From: Allobosea sp. WAO
Lineage (GTDB): Bacteria; Pseudomonadota; Alphaproteobacteria; Rhizobiales; Beijerinckiaceae
Assembly (NCBI RefSeq): GCF_001509835.1
Contig: NZ_JXTJ01000010.1
Span: 186,001 to 250,000 of the forward strand
DNA length: 64,000 bases
Direction of reading: 5' to 3'
Positions within the stretch are counted from its first letter, which is position 1. Every line of letters starts with the position of its first letter. Positions 49,057 through 57,493 of this stretch are shown in pieces. The notes under the pieces were generated by a model. It did no database searches, was not told where the DNA came from, and saw nothing but the letters and a program-made list of their open reading frames with translations. A program made the translations under genes and the position numbers.

Positions 49057-49785
49057 ATGTCAGAACTCATCTCGCAGTCTGAGCGCTGGGACCGCGAATG
49101 GATGCACTATTTTGCGACTGAAGCTCGGTCGACATATTTGGTTCCGCACTGGAAGATGCGTCAGACCTCCGACCTCCGCGGCCTCTCCGCGCCGGAGATT
49201 TTCGACGCGGTCGCGTTCGAAGAAAACGGGAGCCCCAATGGTGTGCCGCTGCGAATCTGGGCGGCCGGCGACGATCTCGTCGGCCGCAGTGTCTTGGAGA
49301 TCGGCTGCGGCTGCGGCTGGTTGGGCAAACGCATCGGGATGATGGGCGGCGATTATCTCGGCCTCGATTATTCTGAACTGGCCTTGGCTATCGCGCGCGG
49401 CGTTTCACCCGCGAGTTGCTCCTATGCGCAGATAGAAGACGAGGAGGCCATCGCCGCATACTCCGGTTCCCGCGACGTGATGGTCGGGCGAGAGTTCTTC
49501 ATCCACCAGAATTTCGAGAACGCGACATGGGTTCTGCAAATGGGTACGCGGCTGCTGCGCCCGGGCGGGCTCATCTCGGCGGACTTCTACCGTGGCGACC
49601 CTGCCGTCGAGCAAGGTGTGATCCACCCCGCGAAGTCGCCGCTCGACCCTGTACACGCTTCCTGCGCCTTCGAGTTCTCGGACGATGAGGTGGAAGAGTT
49701 GGCGCAGATTGTCGGTCTCAGGGTCGTGAGCAGCGATCGGCACTTGGCGCATCAGCGCCAGTTCGTGGTGTTTCAGAAGACTTGA
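49057..49785 (+). CDS. Class I SAM-dependent methyltransferase
   Basis: 242 residues. The SAM-binding motif I, VLEIGCGCGWLG, lies at 79-90, followed by YLGLDYSELALAIARG (motif II region) and LLRPGGLISADFY (motif IV/post). The substrate is unknown. ATG 49057 has AAGGAG six bases upstream. The gene and its flanks are poorer in GC than the surroundings and stand next to phage debris, so a transferred origin is plausible. Confidence 0.85.
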   Translation: MSELISQSERWDREWMHYFATEARSTYLVPHWKMRQTSDLRGLSAPEIFDAVAFEENGSPNGVPLRIWAAGDDLVGRSVLEIGCGCGWLGKRIGMMGGDYLGLDYSELALAIARGVSPASCSYAQIEDEEAIAAYSGSRDVMVGREFFIHQNFENATWVLQMGTRLLRPGGLISADFYRGDPAVEQGVIHPAKSPLDPVHASCAFEFSDDEVEELAQIVGLRVVSSDRHLAHQRQFVVFQKT

Positions 49786-49950
49786 GTCGGCGGCGCCGGG
49801 CCGCTATCCGGCCGTTCTCTGTCTCGCCAAACCTCCTGCCACAACCGGCGGGTTCTTCTCTGTCTGCCTGCCCCGCCGGCGTCAGGGCCACGGGGCTTTT
49901 CCTCTGTGGTACGCTGATGCTCGATATGCGGCTCGCGCCACGAGCTTCCA

Positions 49951-50379
49951 TCAGCGTATGACGAGCCCTCGCGCACGGGACTTGTTGGTCATGCGGCATG
50001 TACAGCCGGTTCCAACCGGCGCCCGGCTTGCGAGCCTGCACGTCCTTTTCGGTGTCTCGCAGTGGCGCCCTGTCGCCGAGGCCATGCGGCCTTCATCAGC
50101 CCCGTAGCGAGGCACGTAGAGGGGATCTCCGGAAGACCCGGGCCTGGCCGATCTCGCCCCGTAGTCGATTGGCGGACCTGCACCGGGAATGCCCCCGCCG
50201 TCGGAATGGAGCCGGATGTCGGGCACGTGATCAGTGATGGAGGGCGGCCCAAGACCTTGTCGGGGGCCGCCGGGAATCAGCGGGGCATTGCCCGGCGTGC
50301 CCACATATTGAGCGGCGGCGGGAAGCGTCAGTACGACGATCGCCGCGGCTACGGCGCAGGTAACAGCACTCATCTTCAT
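49951..50379 (-). CDS. Small exported cysteine-containing protein
   Basis: 142 residues with a signal peptide (MKMSAVTCAVAAAIVVLTL...AAAQ), a glycine/proline-rich middle, and a C-terminal module with four cysteines: RHCETPKRTCRL and VGTGCTCRM, ending SRARGLVIR. I recall this cysteine-bearing tail from small exported proteins of Hyphomicrobiales, without assigned function. Two disulfides are likely in the periplasm. Confidence 0.65.
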   Translation of the reverse strand: MKMSAVTCAVAAAIVVLTLPAAAQYVGTPGNAPLIPGGPRQGLGPPSITDHVPDIRLHSDGGGIPGAGPPIDYGARSARPGSSGDPLYVPRYGADEGRMASATGRHCETPKRTCRLASRAPVGTGCTCRMTNKSRARGLVIR

Positions 50380-50498
50380 GACCGCTGACCTTCCAGCTGG
50401 GAGCAGGGATCACCGGAGTGTAGCATGAAGCACGGCCTCGGCAGGATACGGGCGCTGCCGGACCGGAGGGCGATGGTGCATCGGCTGAAGCCGCTCTG

Positions 50499-51059
50499 GT
50501 GGCGAAGGCCGACTGGCGAGCGAATGGCGTCATCGTCGTCGTCACGCTTGACGGCCGCTGCGGCTATTCCGCCTCTGTCCGGAAAGAGAACGTCTCGGAG
50601 GGCATTGCAACCCTTGGTTTCCCGCCAAGCTGGAGCGCGACCGCCAGCGCGATCTTGAGGGCCGGCCGGGGCGATACGATCACATCTGGGAAAGGCGGGT
50701 ACGCGAAGGTCATGGCTGGGGCCTACTACGCCAAGCAGCTGATCGAAGCGCGCCAGCAAGGTCGCCTCGGTCGCATCGCCGCTGACCTGCTGATGACGAT
50801 CCGGGCGATTTGGGACATCGGCGGGACTGGTGCGAAGGCGGACGCCTGCTCGATCTGGACAAAGCAGTGGATCGGCCGCGAAATCCGCGTGCTGAACTAC
50901 TGCGAGGCCAAGGGGCAGCCGCTCGCAACGCATGTCGCATGGCTGAGAGAACACGGTTATCCGGTCTATGCCGCGGCAATGCTCGCGACTGTCTCCGCGA
51001 CCGTCGCTGCGGGCACGATCACGACACGCGAGCAGATCGACGCGGCGTTCAGCGGCTGA
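50499..51059 (+). CDS. Hypothetical protein, possibly phage-derived
   Basis: A 186-residue reading from GTG 50499. The frame stays open for about 25 codons further upstream without a good start, so the gene may be missing its 5' end. The protein is alpha/beta with a hydrophobic C-terminal part (YAAAMLATVSATVAAGTITT). I do not recognise a family. The ribosome-binding site is poor. Confidence 0.45.
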   Translation: MAKADWRANGVIVVVTLDGRCGYSASVRKENVSEGIATLGFPPSWSATASAILRAGRGDTITSGKGGYAKVMAGAYYAKQLIEARQQGRLGRIAADLLMTIRAIWDIGGTGAKADACSIWTKQWIGREIRVLNYCEAKGQPLATHVAWLREHGYPVYAAAMLATVSATVAAGTITTREQIDAAFSG

Positions 51060-51252
51060 TGATGCCCGTCACGATGAGGAAGGCATAGCCGCCTCCAAGC
51101 AAAAGCCCCCATCGCAGCACGCGAAGGAGCTTTCCCGCCCATGGATGGTCAAGCGCGGCTTTCGCGACGGAGACGATCCCCCAGGGAATTCCACCGATCA
51201 CCGTCCCGGCGACGACGAATAGTTCAGTAGTACCGAGACCAAGAAGTCGCAT
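51049..51252 (-). CDS. Small membrane protein
   Basis: 67 residues from ATG 51252 (GGAG ten bases upstream). There are two hydrophobic segments: LFVVAGTVIGGIPWGIVSVA and VLRWGLLLGGGYAFLIVTG. It lies antiparallel among phage remnants and overlaps the end of the previous gene by 11 bases. A holin-like role is possible but unproven. Confidence 0.4.
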   Translation of the reverse strand: MRLLGLGTTELFVVAGTVIGGIPWGIVSVAKAALDHPWAGKLLRVLRWGLLLGGGYAFLIVTGIISR

Positions 51253-51350
51253 CGGGGATATCTCCGGCCCGCACAACCGCGTGCGACGCAGGATTCCTAT
51301 AGGGCCGGCATCTGGCCGCATCCCCCGTTTGGGGGGCTGGCATCCTCTCC

Positions 51351-51374
51351 GCCGCCTTCGGGCGGCTTTTCTTT
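51351..51374 (+). terminator. Intrinsic terminator inside the prophage fragment
   Basis: GCCGCC-TTCG-GGCGGC followed by TTTTCTTT. It lies directly before the endolysin remnant and probably ended the preceding phage transcript. Confidence 0.75.
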
Positions 51375-51389
51375 GTCTGGAGCAACGTC

Positions 51390-51443
51390 ATGAACCTCCG
51401 CGAGGTGCAAGCCGCGCTGCTTTTGCTCGCCATCAGTGTCTGA
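51390..51443 (+). pseudogene. Start fragment of a phage peptidoglycan-binding protein
   Basis: ATG 51390, with GGAG seven bases upstream, encodes 17 residues (MNLREVQAALLLLAISV) and then stops. The opening resembles the first helix of PG_binding_1 domains in phage lysins. The remainder of that domain is absent, and the amidase remnant begins immediately after. Confidence 0.45.
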
Positions 51444-51889
51444 GCGGCCGGCGCCGCCTGCGAACGTCGTGAGCCTGCAGCTGCTGGAGACGGCGCGCGC
51501 GATCGACGAGATTATCTGGCACTGCGCCGTGACGCGCGAGGGCCAGGATTTTACCGTCGCGGACATCCGCTCCTGGCACAAGCAGCGCGGCTTCTCTGAT
51601 GTCGGCTACCACTACATCATCTACCGCGATGGCCGGATCGTGTTTGGCCGGCCTATCGGTCAGCAGGGCGCCTCGATGCTCTGGCTCACGCAGCAACTGA
51701 TAGCCCGGCATCGCGGCATCAAGCGTGTCACGGGGCACAATCAGTATGCCGCCAAGGCCTTACCCCTCGTTCGACGTCCGCAAGGACGAGCTGGCAAGGC
51801 TGGTCTCAATCAACCGGCGCTTCGTCTGTCGCTGTTATCGGCGACGACTACTAGCTTCGATCGGGCAGCATCCTTGCGTGCCTTTTTAA
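51436..51889 (+). pseudogene. Broken phage endolysin (N-acetylmuramoyl-L-alanine amidase type)
   Basis: From GTG 51436 the product reads as an amidase_2 domain: IIWHCAVTREG with the first zinc histidine, DVGYHYIIYRDG, then GRPIGQQGA jumping directly to LTQQLIARHRG and VTGHNQYAAKA. The usual segment between these (about 35 residues) is missing. At about 51761 a one-base shift breaks the frame. In the next frame PSFDVRKDELARLV continues and stops at 51889. A deletion plus a frameshift makes an active enzyme unlikely. Confidence 0.75.
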
Positions 51890-52151
51890 GTGCGATCAGA
51901 CGCTTCGTCTTCAGCATCTGCTGGATGCTGGAGAGCATTCTTCCTTGTCGTTTCATCAGTGCCTCACGTCATCCCCGCGCTGAGGATTGCCGAGAGCCGC
52001 CGATACCGCACCTCCCAAAAGGGGGGCGCGCGCCGAACAGATGTTTCCATCAGCCTGGTGATCACCATGAAGCTATTGGCCTATCTGGGGCACTGGCGCT
52101 CGCCTGCGCTGTCGTCATCCTGCTAGCGGTTTCGGCCGAGGCCAGACCGCC

Positions 52152-52484
52152 ATGGCGGACGAAACCCGGTTCGGCCTGTTCCGGCTGCTGCTTGCCGAGC
52201 TCGCGATCCTGGCCGTGCTGGCGCTCGCTGGCCGGCTCGGAAGGTTCATCGTCGCGCGGTTGAAGCTGGACAACGAGGGCCGGCACCGAGACGCCTTCCA
52301 GACCGCACTGAGCAACGCGGCCGGCATCTACCTGACAACCGGCGATATGCGTCGAGCGGTCGCCTATCTCGCCGGCAGCGCCGCCGAAGCGATGAAGGCG
52401 TTTCGTCTGAACGTTGGCGAATTGCCCGAGAAGATCGAGGCAAAGGCCGGCGTGTTGGCAGCTTCCACGAACAAGCCTCTCTGA
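52152..52484 (+). CDS. Small phage-like membrane protein
   Basis: 110 residues with one N-terminal hydrophobic helix (LLLAELAILAVLALAG) and a soluble helical tail (DAFQTALSNAAGIYLTTGD). It has the size and shape of proteins found next to phage lysins. GAGG lies about ten bases before ATG 52152. The short stretch before it (52070-52140) looks like a frameshifted small membrane protein. Confidence 0.5.
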   Translation: MADETRFGLFRLLLAELAILAVLALAGRLGRFIVARLKLDNEGRHRDAFQTALSNAAGIYLTTGDMRRAVAYLAGSAAEAMKAFRLNVGELPEKIEAKAGVLAASTNKPL

Positions 52485-52629
52485 GCCTGCGCCTCTCGCG
52501 TCGGGGAGGTCCTGCGAAGGTGGGAGGGGCTCGTCCAAAATGGATGGGGCAGGGCGGCTACGTAGGTGCTCGGGAGGTCGGTGCAGAAATGCGCCGACCA
52601 GGGCGTTTCTGTCGGTACTTCTGTCCGGA

Positions 52630-52653
52630 AAAGAAAAAAGCCCCGAAGGGCTT
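52630..52653 (-). terminator. Intrinsic terminator after tRNA-Pro
   Basis: On the minus strand AAGCCC-TTCG-GGGCTT is followed by TTTTCTTTT. It lies 34 bases past the tRNA 3' end. Confidence 0.85.
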
Positions 52654-52686
52654 GTTTCATAACATCTTGCGATGTCTCGGGAATTT

Positions 52687-52763
52687 TGGTCGGAGTGGCA
52701 GGATTTGAACCTGCGACCCCCTCGTCCCGAACGAGGTGCTCTACCAGGCTGAGCCACACTCCG
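52687..52763 (-). tRNA. tRNA-Pro (anticodon CGG)
   Basis: 77 bases on the minus strand. The acceptor stem CGGAGTG pairs with CACTCCG. The anticodon arm is CCTCG-TTCGGGA-CGAGG with CGG at positions 34-36, the T-arm has GGTTCAAATCC, and CCA is encoded. It reads proline codon CCG. Confidence 0.97.
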
Positions 52764-52939
52764 ATCAACTGGTGGGCGGCTTATAGCCAGCCACTTGATG
52801 CTGCGCAACAGGCAACCGAGAAGAAAGCGCAATCTTCTGCAGAAAGGTTCGGAGGGCTCCGTGGCGAGGAGAGATCCTGTGGTCCGCGCCGATCCCATAT
52901 TGCGCGCTTCGCCGCCGCGCTCTAGAACGCAACCCGCAT

Positions 52940-53014
52940 TGGGGCGTCGCCAAGCGGTAAGGCAGCGGTTTTTGGTACCGCCATACGGAGGTTCGAATCC
53001 TCCCGCCCCAGCCA
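52940..53014 (+). tRNA. tRNA-Gln (anticodon TTG)
   Basis: 75 bases. The acceptor stem TGGGGCG pairs with CGCCCCA. The anticodon arm is GCGGT-TTTTGGT-ACCGC with TTG at 34-36, the T-arm has GGTTCGAATCC, and an encoded GCCA tail follows. It reads glutamine codon CAA (and CAG by wobble). Confidence 0.97.
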
Positions 53015-53924
53015 AATCTCGTTTGTTGTCAGTCGCTTGGGTTTGTCCCGATGACTCTCAGATGCTCTGGGCGACTCGGAGAAACATTCGATTCTCCCAT
53101 GGATTTTCCACGAGGTCATTGGCGCTGAAGGGATCCAAAGGCGGTCGATTTCCGGATTCTCTGTGCAATCAAGGTTTAAAGACCCGCGATTCCGGATCAT
53201 TCCGTCGTTTCGAATTGGGAGTCGCAGCTCGTAGTTCAGCTTCCTTTGTGCTCGTCACAGTTTTGACGAGTCGCATTGGAGCTAGCGAGTGCAAACTCGG
53301 AAACCTTTAAAAATCGAGCCGGATGGCAGAAGCTGGTGCCCATGGAAGCGGGCATCCCTTCCTCGAACATGAGATATCTCGACGCTAGGCGTCATAGCTT
53401 CTGGCTTTAGCCAACGGAGCCCGCGACCATTGGGCTCGATATGCCGCTGAGCGCATCTTCGTCCCGCGCGGAATTGCCCAGGCTCTTCGCACCACTAGCG
53501 AGGAGATCGCGCCCCGCAGGCCTCGGCTGAGACGCGATCCGAAGCAAGGGCGGGATCCGCTCGGATAGGACGCAACGGCGTCTGCGCGCGATGACCGAGA
53601 TCGTCAACAAGGCCGAGCCGCGCTTCGGCGCGGCTGTGGTGCCTATGCTTGGGATCGCTCCGAAGCCTTGCCGGAGTTCTCCGGTCAGGGGCGGGAGCGG
53701 ATTGTCGCCCATCGCCGGGCAGCGGACATGCCGGATCGGTCTGCTCAAGACTCAGGCACGGTCGAACGGATCCGTCCATCACCAGCCGCAGCCAGGGCAG
53801 ACCAGAACAGGCCCGCTCCTTCTGCTGGATCGTCGTGCGTCGATCCGGACGCAAGGAGGAGCTGTCTCCTTGTTTGAACGCTGGATTAATCCGAAAGCCG
53901 CAATCCACTTTTCGGGCCGATACT
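53015..53924. other. 910-base region without recognisable genes
   Basis: Follows tRNA-Gln. The first 300 bases are relatively AT-rich, with many TTTC/GATTTC tracts, and the remainder is GC-rich. Open frames on both strands are proline/arginine-rich, lack ribosome-binding sites and show no motif I know. No intrinsic terminator or repeat copy was seen. It may be remnant DNA from past insertion events. Confidence 0.5.
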
Positions 53925-56453
53925 TTAGAAGCTCCAGCGCAAATTGCCCTTGAGGGTGTTGTCGCGGCTAGCCTCGGCGAATTGGCTGGTCCAGGCGACG
54001 CCGAGCGAGGCGTTGGGCGCAATGGCGAAATCGAGGCCGGCTTCGGTGACCAGCGCGTCGCGTGCAATCGGTGAGCCCGCCAGCGCGAACTCCGGCCCGC
54101 CAGAGTGGAACGCGAGTTTCGCCAACGGCGTGATGTCGCCGAACGCGTGCCGCCAGGCCAACGTGCCGCGCGCCGTCAGCCTGTCCGTCAGCGCCACGAC
54201 GCCGCGCAGTCCGAACGTCGTGTAGGTGGTGTCGAGCTGCATCGAGCCGGTCGTTGCCGCCACGCCCCGTTCGCTGATGTCGCCGTCGACGCGCACATAG
54301 GCGAGGTTGGCGAATGGCTCCAGCGCTCCGCCGGCGAACGCGAAGCTGTGGCCGACCTCGCCGAACAGCTGGGTGGTTTTCGGCGAATTGTCGCCCCGCT
54401 CGAGGCTCGCCAGATTGACCGCAACGACCCGACGCGACGTCGTAAGGCCGTTCCACGAGTAGCTCGCGCCGGCACGCAGGCCCCAGGCCCCGATCTGGCC
54501 GCCGCCATAGAGCGCCACATGATAGCTGTCGCTGGAGCCGGAAGCAGCAAGGCCCGGTGTGTCGAAGCTGGACCGGGTATAGCCGCCGGCCAAACCCACG
54601 CGCCACATGCCGTCAAAGGTGACGTCAAGGCCGGAGATGATGCCACCGAGCGTGTGATCGGTCCTGGGCGCGTTGCGATCCCCCTTCAGCGAGCCCCAGC
54701 TGCCGAGCCCTTGTGCCCACATCGCGAAGGCCGGCGCAGCCGCCAGCATCGGAAGCGGCGCCTTGTGGAATGGTGAAGCGGTGTCAGAGGCATACGCCGT
54801 GCTCGACGTCCCCGGCGCAAACGACATCACACTGCTGCCCGGAGCCAGCGCGGCGCCGAGGGTAAAACCCTGCCGCGCCCGGTCGATGACAGCATCGCGC
54901 AGATAGCGCGACTGCGCCGACAGCACGCCGGCGGCGTTGGCATGGATCGCGGCGCTGCCGAGACTCGTAAACGCGGCGCGCGCCTGGGCTTCGCCGGCAC
55001 CCACCACCTGCTGCCAGAGCGGGCTGGCAGCTCCCGCCGCGTCCAGCGCATTGGCGAGCGCCTTCTCGTTGCGCGTCGAGGCCAGCTCGGCGAAGGCTCC
55101 GGAATTCCGCGACAAGGTCAGATAGGCGTTGTTGGCGTCGCTGCTCAAGGTCAAATTCAGGAACGGAAAGTCGGCGATGGCGTGCTTTGGCGTGCCTCCC
55201 GTCAAACCTCCTGCCGCAGTGATCAGCGTGTAGCGCGTGCCAGGCAAGATCGGCGATGTGCTGTCCTTGTCACGGACGATCTCGATGGTCCGGCTTAGAA
55301 TGTTGGCAGTGCCCCCGACCTCGATCAGATCGCTTGTCGTGCCGTTGATCTCGGCGCGATAGACCGAGCCAGCGTCCATGCTGAAATTGCCGTTGATCCG
55401 GAGTGTCCCGACGGAGTTGCCCGGTTCGATCCTGCCCCCCGGCTTGACTGTGGCACTCTTGACCTCTCCATGACCGGCCAGCACGCCCCACACCGTGACA
55501 TCGGAGCTGGAAAGCGAGCCCTTCACGGTCAGAACGGCCCTTTCGTGCACGTTTGTCGGGCCGGCGAAGCCAAGGCTTCGACCGGTCAGAACTGTCGAGC
55601 CATTGTAGAGGTTCAGGGAGCCGGTGCCGGACAGGACCGGCGCGAATTCATATTGGCTGCCACCGTTGTCGTAGTTGAAGTTCAGGTTGCTGCCGGCATC
55701 CACTCTGATCTCGGCTGCCGAGATGAGACCCGGAGCGACCGCGTCCCTCGGGTCTGTGGACCCCGAGCCGATGATGATCGTCCCGTTGCGCAACTCCAAT
55801 GTCCCGCCAATCCTGGCGGCGCCTCCTCCGGTGACGATCAACCTGCCCGAGCTAATGACGACGTCTTGTGCGTTGGACCATTCGGAGCTTCCGTCACGGA
55901 TGCTGATCGAACTGTCGTATCCTTCCATGCTGGTCGATCTGGAGATGACCTTGCCGCCGCTGGAGACAATCAGCTTTCCAGTGCTGCCATGTTCGCCAAG
56001 ATTGAGGTTTCCGACGTTCCACTCGGTTTCTCGACCAGTCTCCGTGACAGTGCCAGTACTGCGTGGGCTGAAGCCGATGCTGGCAGAGCTAACGTTCAAC
56101 GTGCCGCCCTCGAAGCCCCTCTGGACAGAGAGCGTACCGTTCAAATCGATGATCAGCCTGCCGGCGACCAACCCTGGATCGTCAGCGCCCGGTCCTGCAC
56201 CATAGATGAATACAGTATCGGCCGCTCCAGGAAGCTGGCCGGCAAAGCCGCCGGGAGTTCTCTCCCAGCGACTTTTGTCACCCCACTCCCCCTCTCCCCC
56301 GGTCCATCGGAGATCAAATCCCCATGCGCTTCCCCCGGATACGAGGCCGAGAGGGATCGCGGTGAGACAAGCTATTGAGGCGCCTGTCAGCCATGATGCG
56401 CGATTGCGCGCGTGGCAATCCTCGCGAGGCGCGCCAGCATTCAAAGCAATCAT
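53925..56453 (-). CDS. Autotransporter (type Va) with beta-barrel domain
   Basis: 842 residues. A long N-terminus leads to a signal sequence (WLTGASIACLTAIPLGLVSG). Residues about 50-450 are a repetitive, asparagine/glycine-rich passenger of beta-helix type (VSSGGKVISRS; VTGGGAARIGGTLELRNG; LSGTGSLNLYNGSTVLTG). The C-terminal 270 residues form a 12-strand-type barrel ending in NLRWSF, with the terminal phenylalanine needed for outer-membrane insertion. No protease or adhesin motif is visible. It is the last gene of a minus-strand series of exported proteins. Confidence 0.92.
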   Translation of the reverse strand: MIALNAGAPREDCHARNRASWLTGASIACLTAIPLGLVSGGSAWGFDLRWTGGEGEWGDKSRWERTPGGFAGQLPGAADTVFIYGAGPGADDPGLVAGRLIIDLNGTLSVQRGFEGGTLNVSSASIGFSPRSTGTVTETGRETEWNVGNLNLGEHGSTGKLIVSSGGKVISRSTSMEGYDSSISIRDGSSEWSNAQDVVISSGRLIVTGGGAARIGGTLELRNGTIIIGSGSTDPRDAVAPGLISAAEIRVDAGSNLNFNYDNGGSQYEFAPVLSGTGSLNLYNGSTVLTGRSLGFAGPTNVHERAVLTVKGSLSSSDVTVWGVLAGHGEVKSATVKPGGRIEPGNSVGTLRINGNFSMDAGSVYRAEINGTTSDLIEVGGTANILSRTIEIVRDKDSTSPILPGTRYTLITAAGGLTGGTPKHAIADFPFLNLTLSSDANNAYLTLSRNSGAFAELASTRNEKALANALDAAGAASPLWQQVVGAGEAQARAAFTSLGSAAIHANAAGVLSAQSRYLRDAVIDRARQGFTLGAALAPGSSVMSFAPGTSSTAYASDTASPFHKAPLPMLAAAPAFAMWAQGLGSWGSLKGDRNAPRTDHTLGGIISGLDVTFDGMWRVGLAGGYTRSSFDTPGLAASGSSDSYHVALYGGGQIGAWGLRAGASYSWNGLTTSRRVVAVNLASLERGDNSPKTTQLFGEVGHSFAFAGGALEPFANLAYVRVDGDISERGVAATTGSMQLDTTYTTFGLRGVVALTDRLTARGTLAWRHAFGDITPLAKLAFHSGGPEFALAGSPIARDALVTEAGLDFAIAPNASLGVAWTSQFAEASRDNTLKGNLRWSF

Positions 56454-56519
56454 GCAAATCTCTCGTAAAGGTCGGGCGGAGCCGATGAGGCCGAGTGGGC
56501 CGGCAGGATGAGGAGTTCT

Positions 56520-57476
56520 TCAGGGCCCGATACGTGCTTTGCCCGCGCGCACGGCGTCCACGACCTCGCGGATCGCGTCGATCACCAGTTGCGGCGAATA
56601 GGCATGGATGTTGTGGCCGCTGTTCGTGTTCGCGACGAGCCTGGCGTCGAGTGACGTTGCGAGCAGCGTCTCCGACGCCTTCCAGTCCGCGAAGGAGACG
56701 CCGCCAGCCGGGTCGCTCTCCGGTTGAGCCGATGGCGGTTGCCATGGCTTGTCGCTGGCAAGCACGATGGCCGGCACTTCGCGCGGTCGCGCGGCAGCGT
56801 CGATCTTGGCGAAGGCATCGAGGAGCATGATGGCCTCGGGAGCCGCCGGCACGGACGTCCTGTTGAGTGCGTCCCATTTCGCCACATGCTGCGGGCTTGC
56901 CACCTCGCGCATCAGTGGCGTCGCGGCGTCGACCATGACGAGACCGCCGACCTGGTCGGGCCAGGTCCGTGCAAAAAGTGCGGCGATCAGCCCGCCGTAG
57001 GAATGGGGGACCAGCACGTAAGGGCCGGGTTCGCCTGCTGCCGTCAGCAGCCGATGGAGATCGTCGGCCGCCTGGTCGGCCGGATGCGGCTGGGCGACCG
57101 GCGTGGACTGATCCGGTCCGTCCAGCCTTACCCCAGGCCGGTCATAGGCGCACACGCGAGTGAAGCGCGACACCATCGGAAAGACCGCCGACTCGCTCTT
57201 GCGGAGAGTACCTTTTCCCCAGGCCAAGGCGTCATAATCGGCCTTGTGGACCGGGTCGGCGGGAGCGAGAGTTTCGCTCCAGTCGGCAGCGCCGTTCCCC
57301 TTGCCCGAGACCAGCACGACCGTCGGCGCCCCGGTGCCTCTGCATTCGAGGTAGATCCTGCGGCCAGCGCCGATGTCGACGGAGCGGGAGAAGCCTTCGG
57401 CAGTCGATACGTCCGTAGTGATGAGGAGCGCCGCGGCCACGGAAAGGCATGAGCGGGAGCGTGCTGCAGAGGGCAT
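56520..57476 (-). CDS. Exported alpha/beta hydrolase
   Basis: 318 residues with a signal peptide (SCLSVAAALLITTDVSTA). The nucleophile is S159 in VPHSYGG, an acid is likely in GGLVMVDAATPL, and the catalytic histidine is in TNSGHNIH near residue 294. The fold resembles periplasmic esterases and haloperoxidase-like hydrolases. ATG 57476 has GGAGA six bases upstream. It begins 17 bases after the D,D-peptidase gene. Confidence 0.87.
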   Translation of the reverse strand: MPSAARSRSCLSVAAALLITTDVSTAEGFSRSVDIGAGRRIYLECRGTGAPTVVLVSGKGNGAADWSETLAPADPVHKADYDALAWGKGTLRKSESAVFPMVSRFTRVCAYDRPGVRLDGPDQSTPVAQPHPADQAADDLHRLLTAAGEPGPYVLVPHSYGGLIAALFARTWPDQVGGLVMVDAATPLMREVASPQHVAKWDALNRTSVPAAPEAIMLLDAFAKIDAAARPREVPAIVLASDKPWQPPSAQPESDPAGGVSFADWKASETLLATSLDARLVANTNSGHNIHAYSPQLVIDAIREVVDAVRAGKARIGP

Positions 57477-57493
57477 GACGTTCTCCGGTCGCT

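Larger units (their letters stand above)
50400..52500. mobile_element. Decayed prophage fragment
   Basis: Contains a broken phage-type endolysin, a peptidoglycan-binding start fragment, two small membrane proteins and an unknown protein. No integrase, capsid or terminase gene remains. The limits are estimated from gene content. tRNA-Pro(CGG) and tRNA-Gln lie just to the right, a common integration setting, but I found no duplicated tRNA 3' end that would mark attL/attR. Confidence 0.55.

Noticed and set aside
52687..53014. attL/attR duplication of tRNA-Pro or tRNA-Gln 3' ends marking prophage borders
   Set aside because: No second copy of either tRNA 3' end was seen in the region to the left or right.
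53407..53953. Open frames on both strands that might be transposase fragments
   Set aside because: No DDE motif, helix-turn-helix or terminal inverted repeats; the composition looks non-coding.
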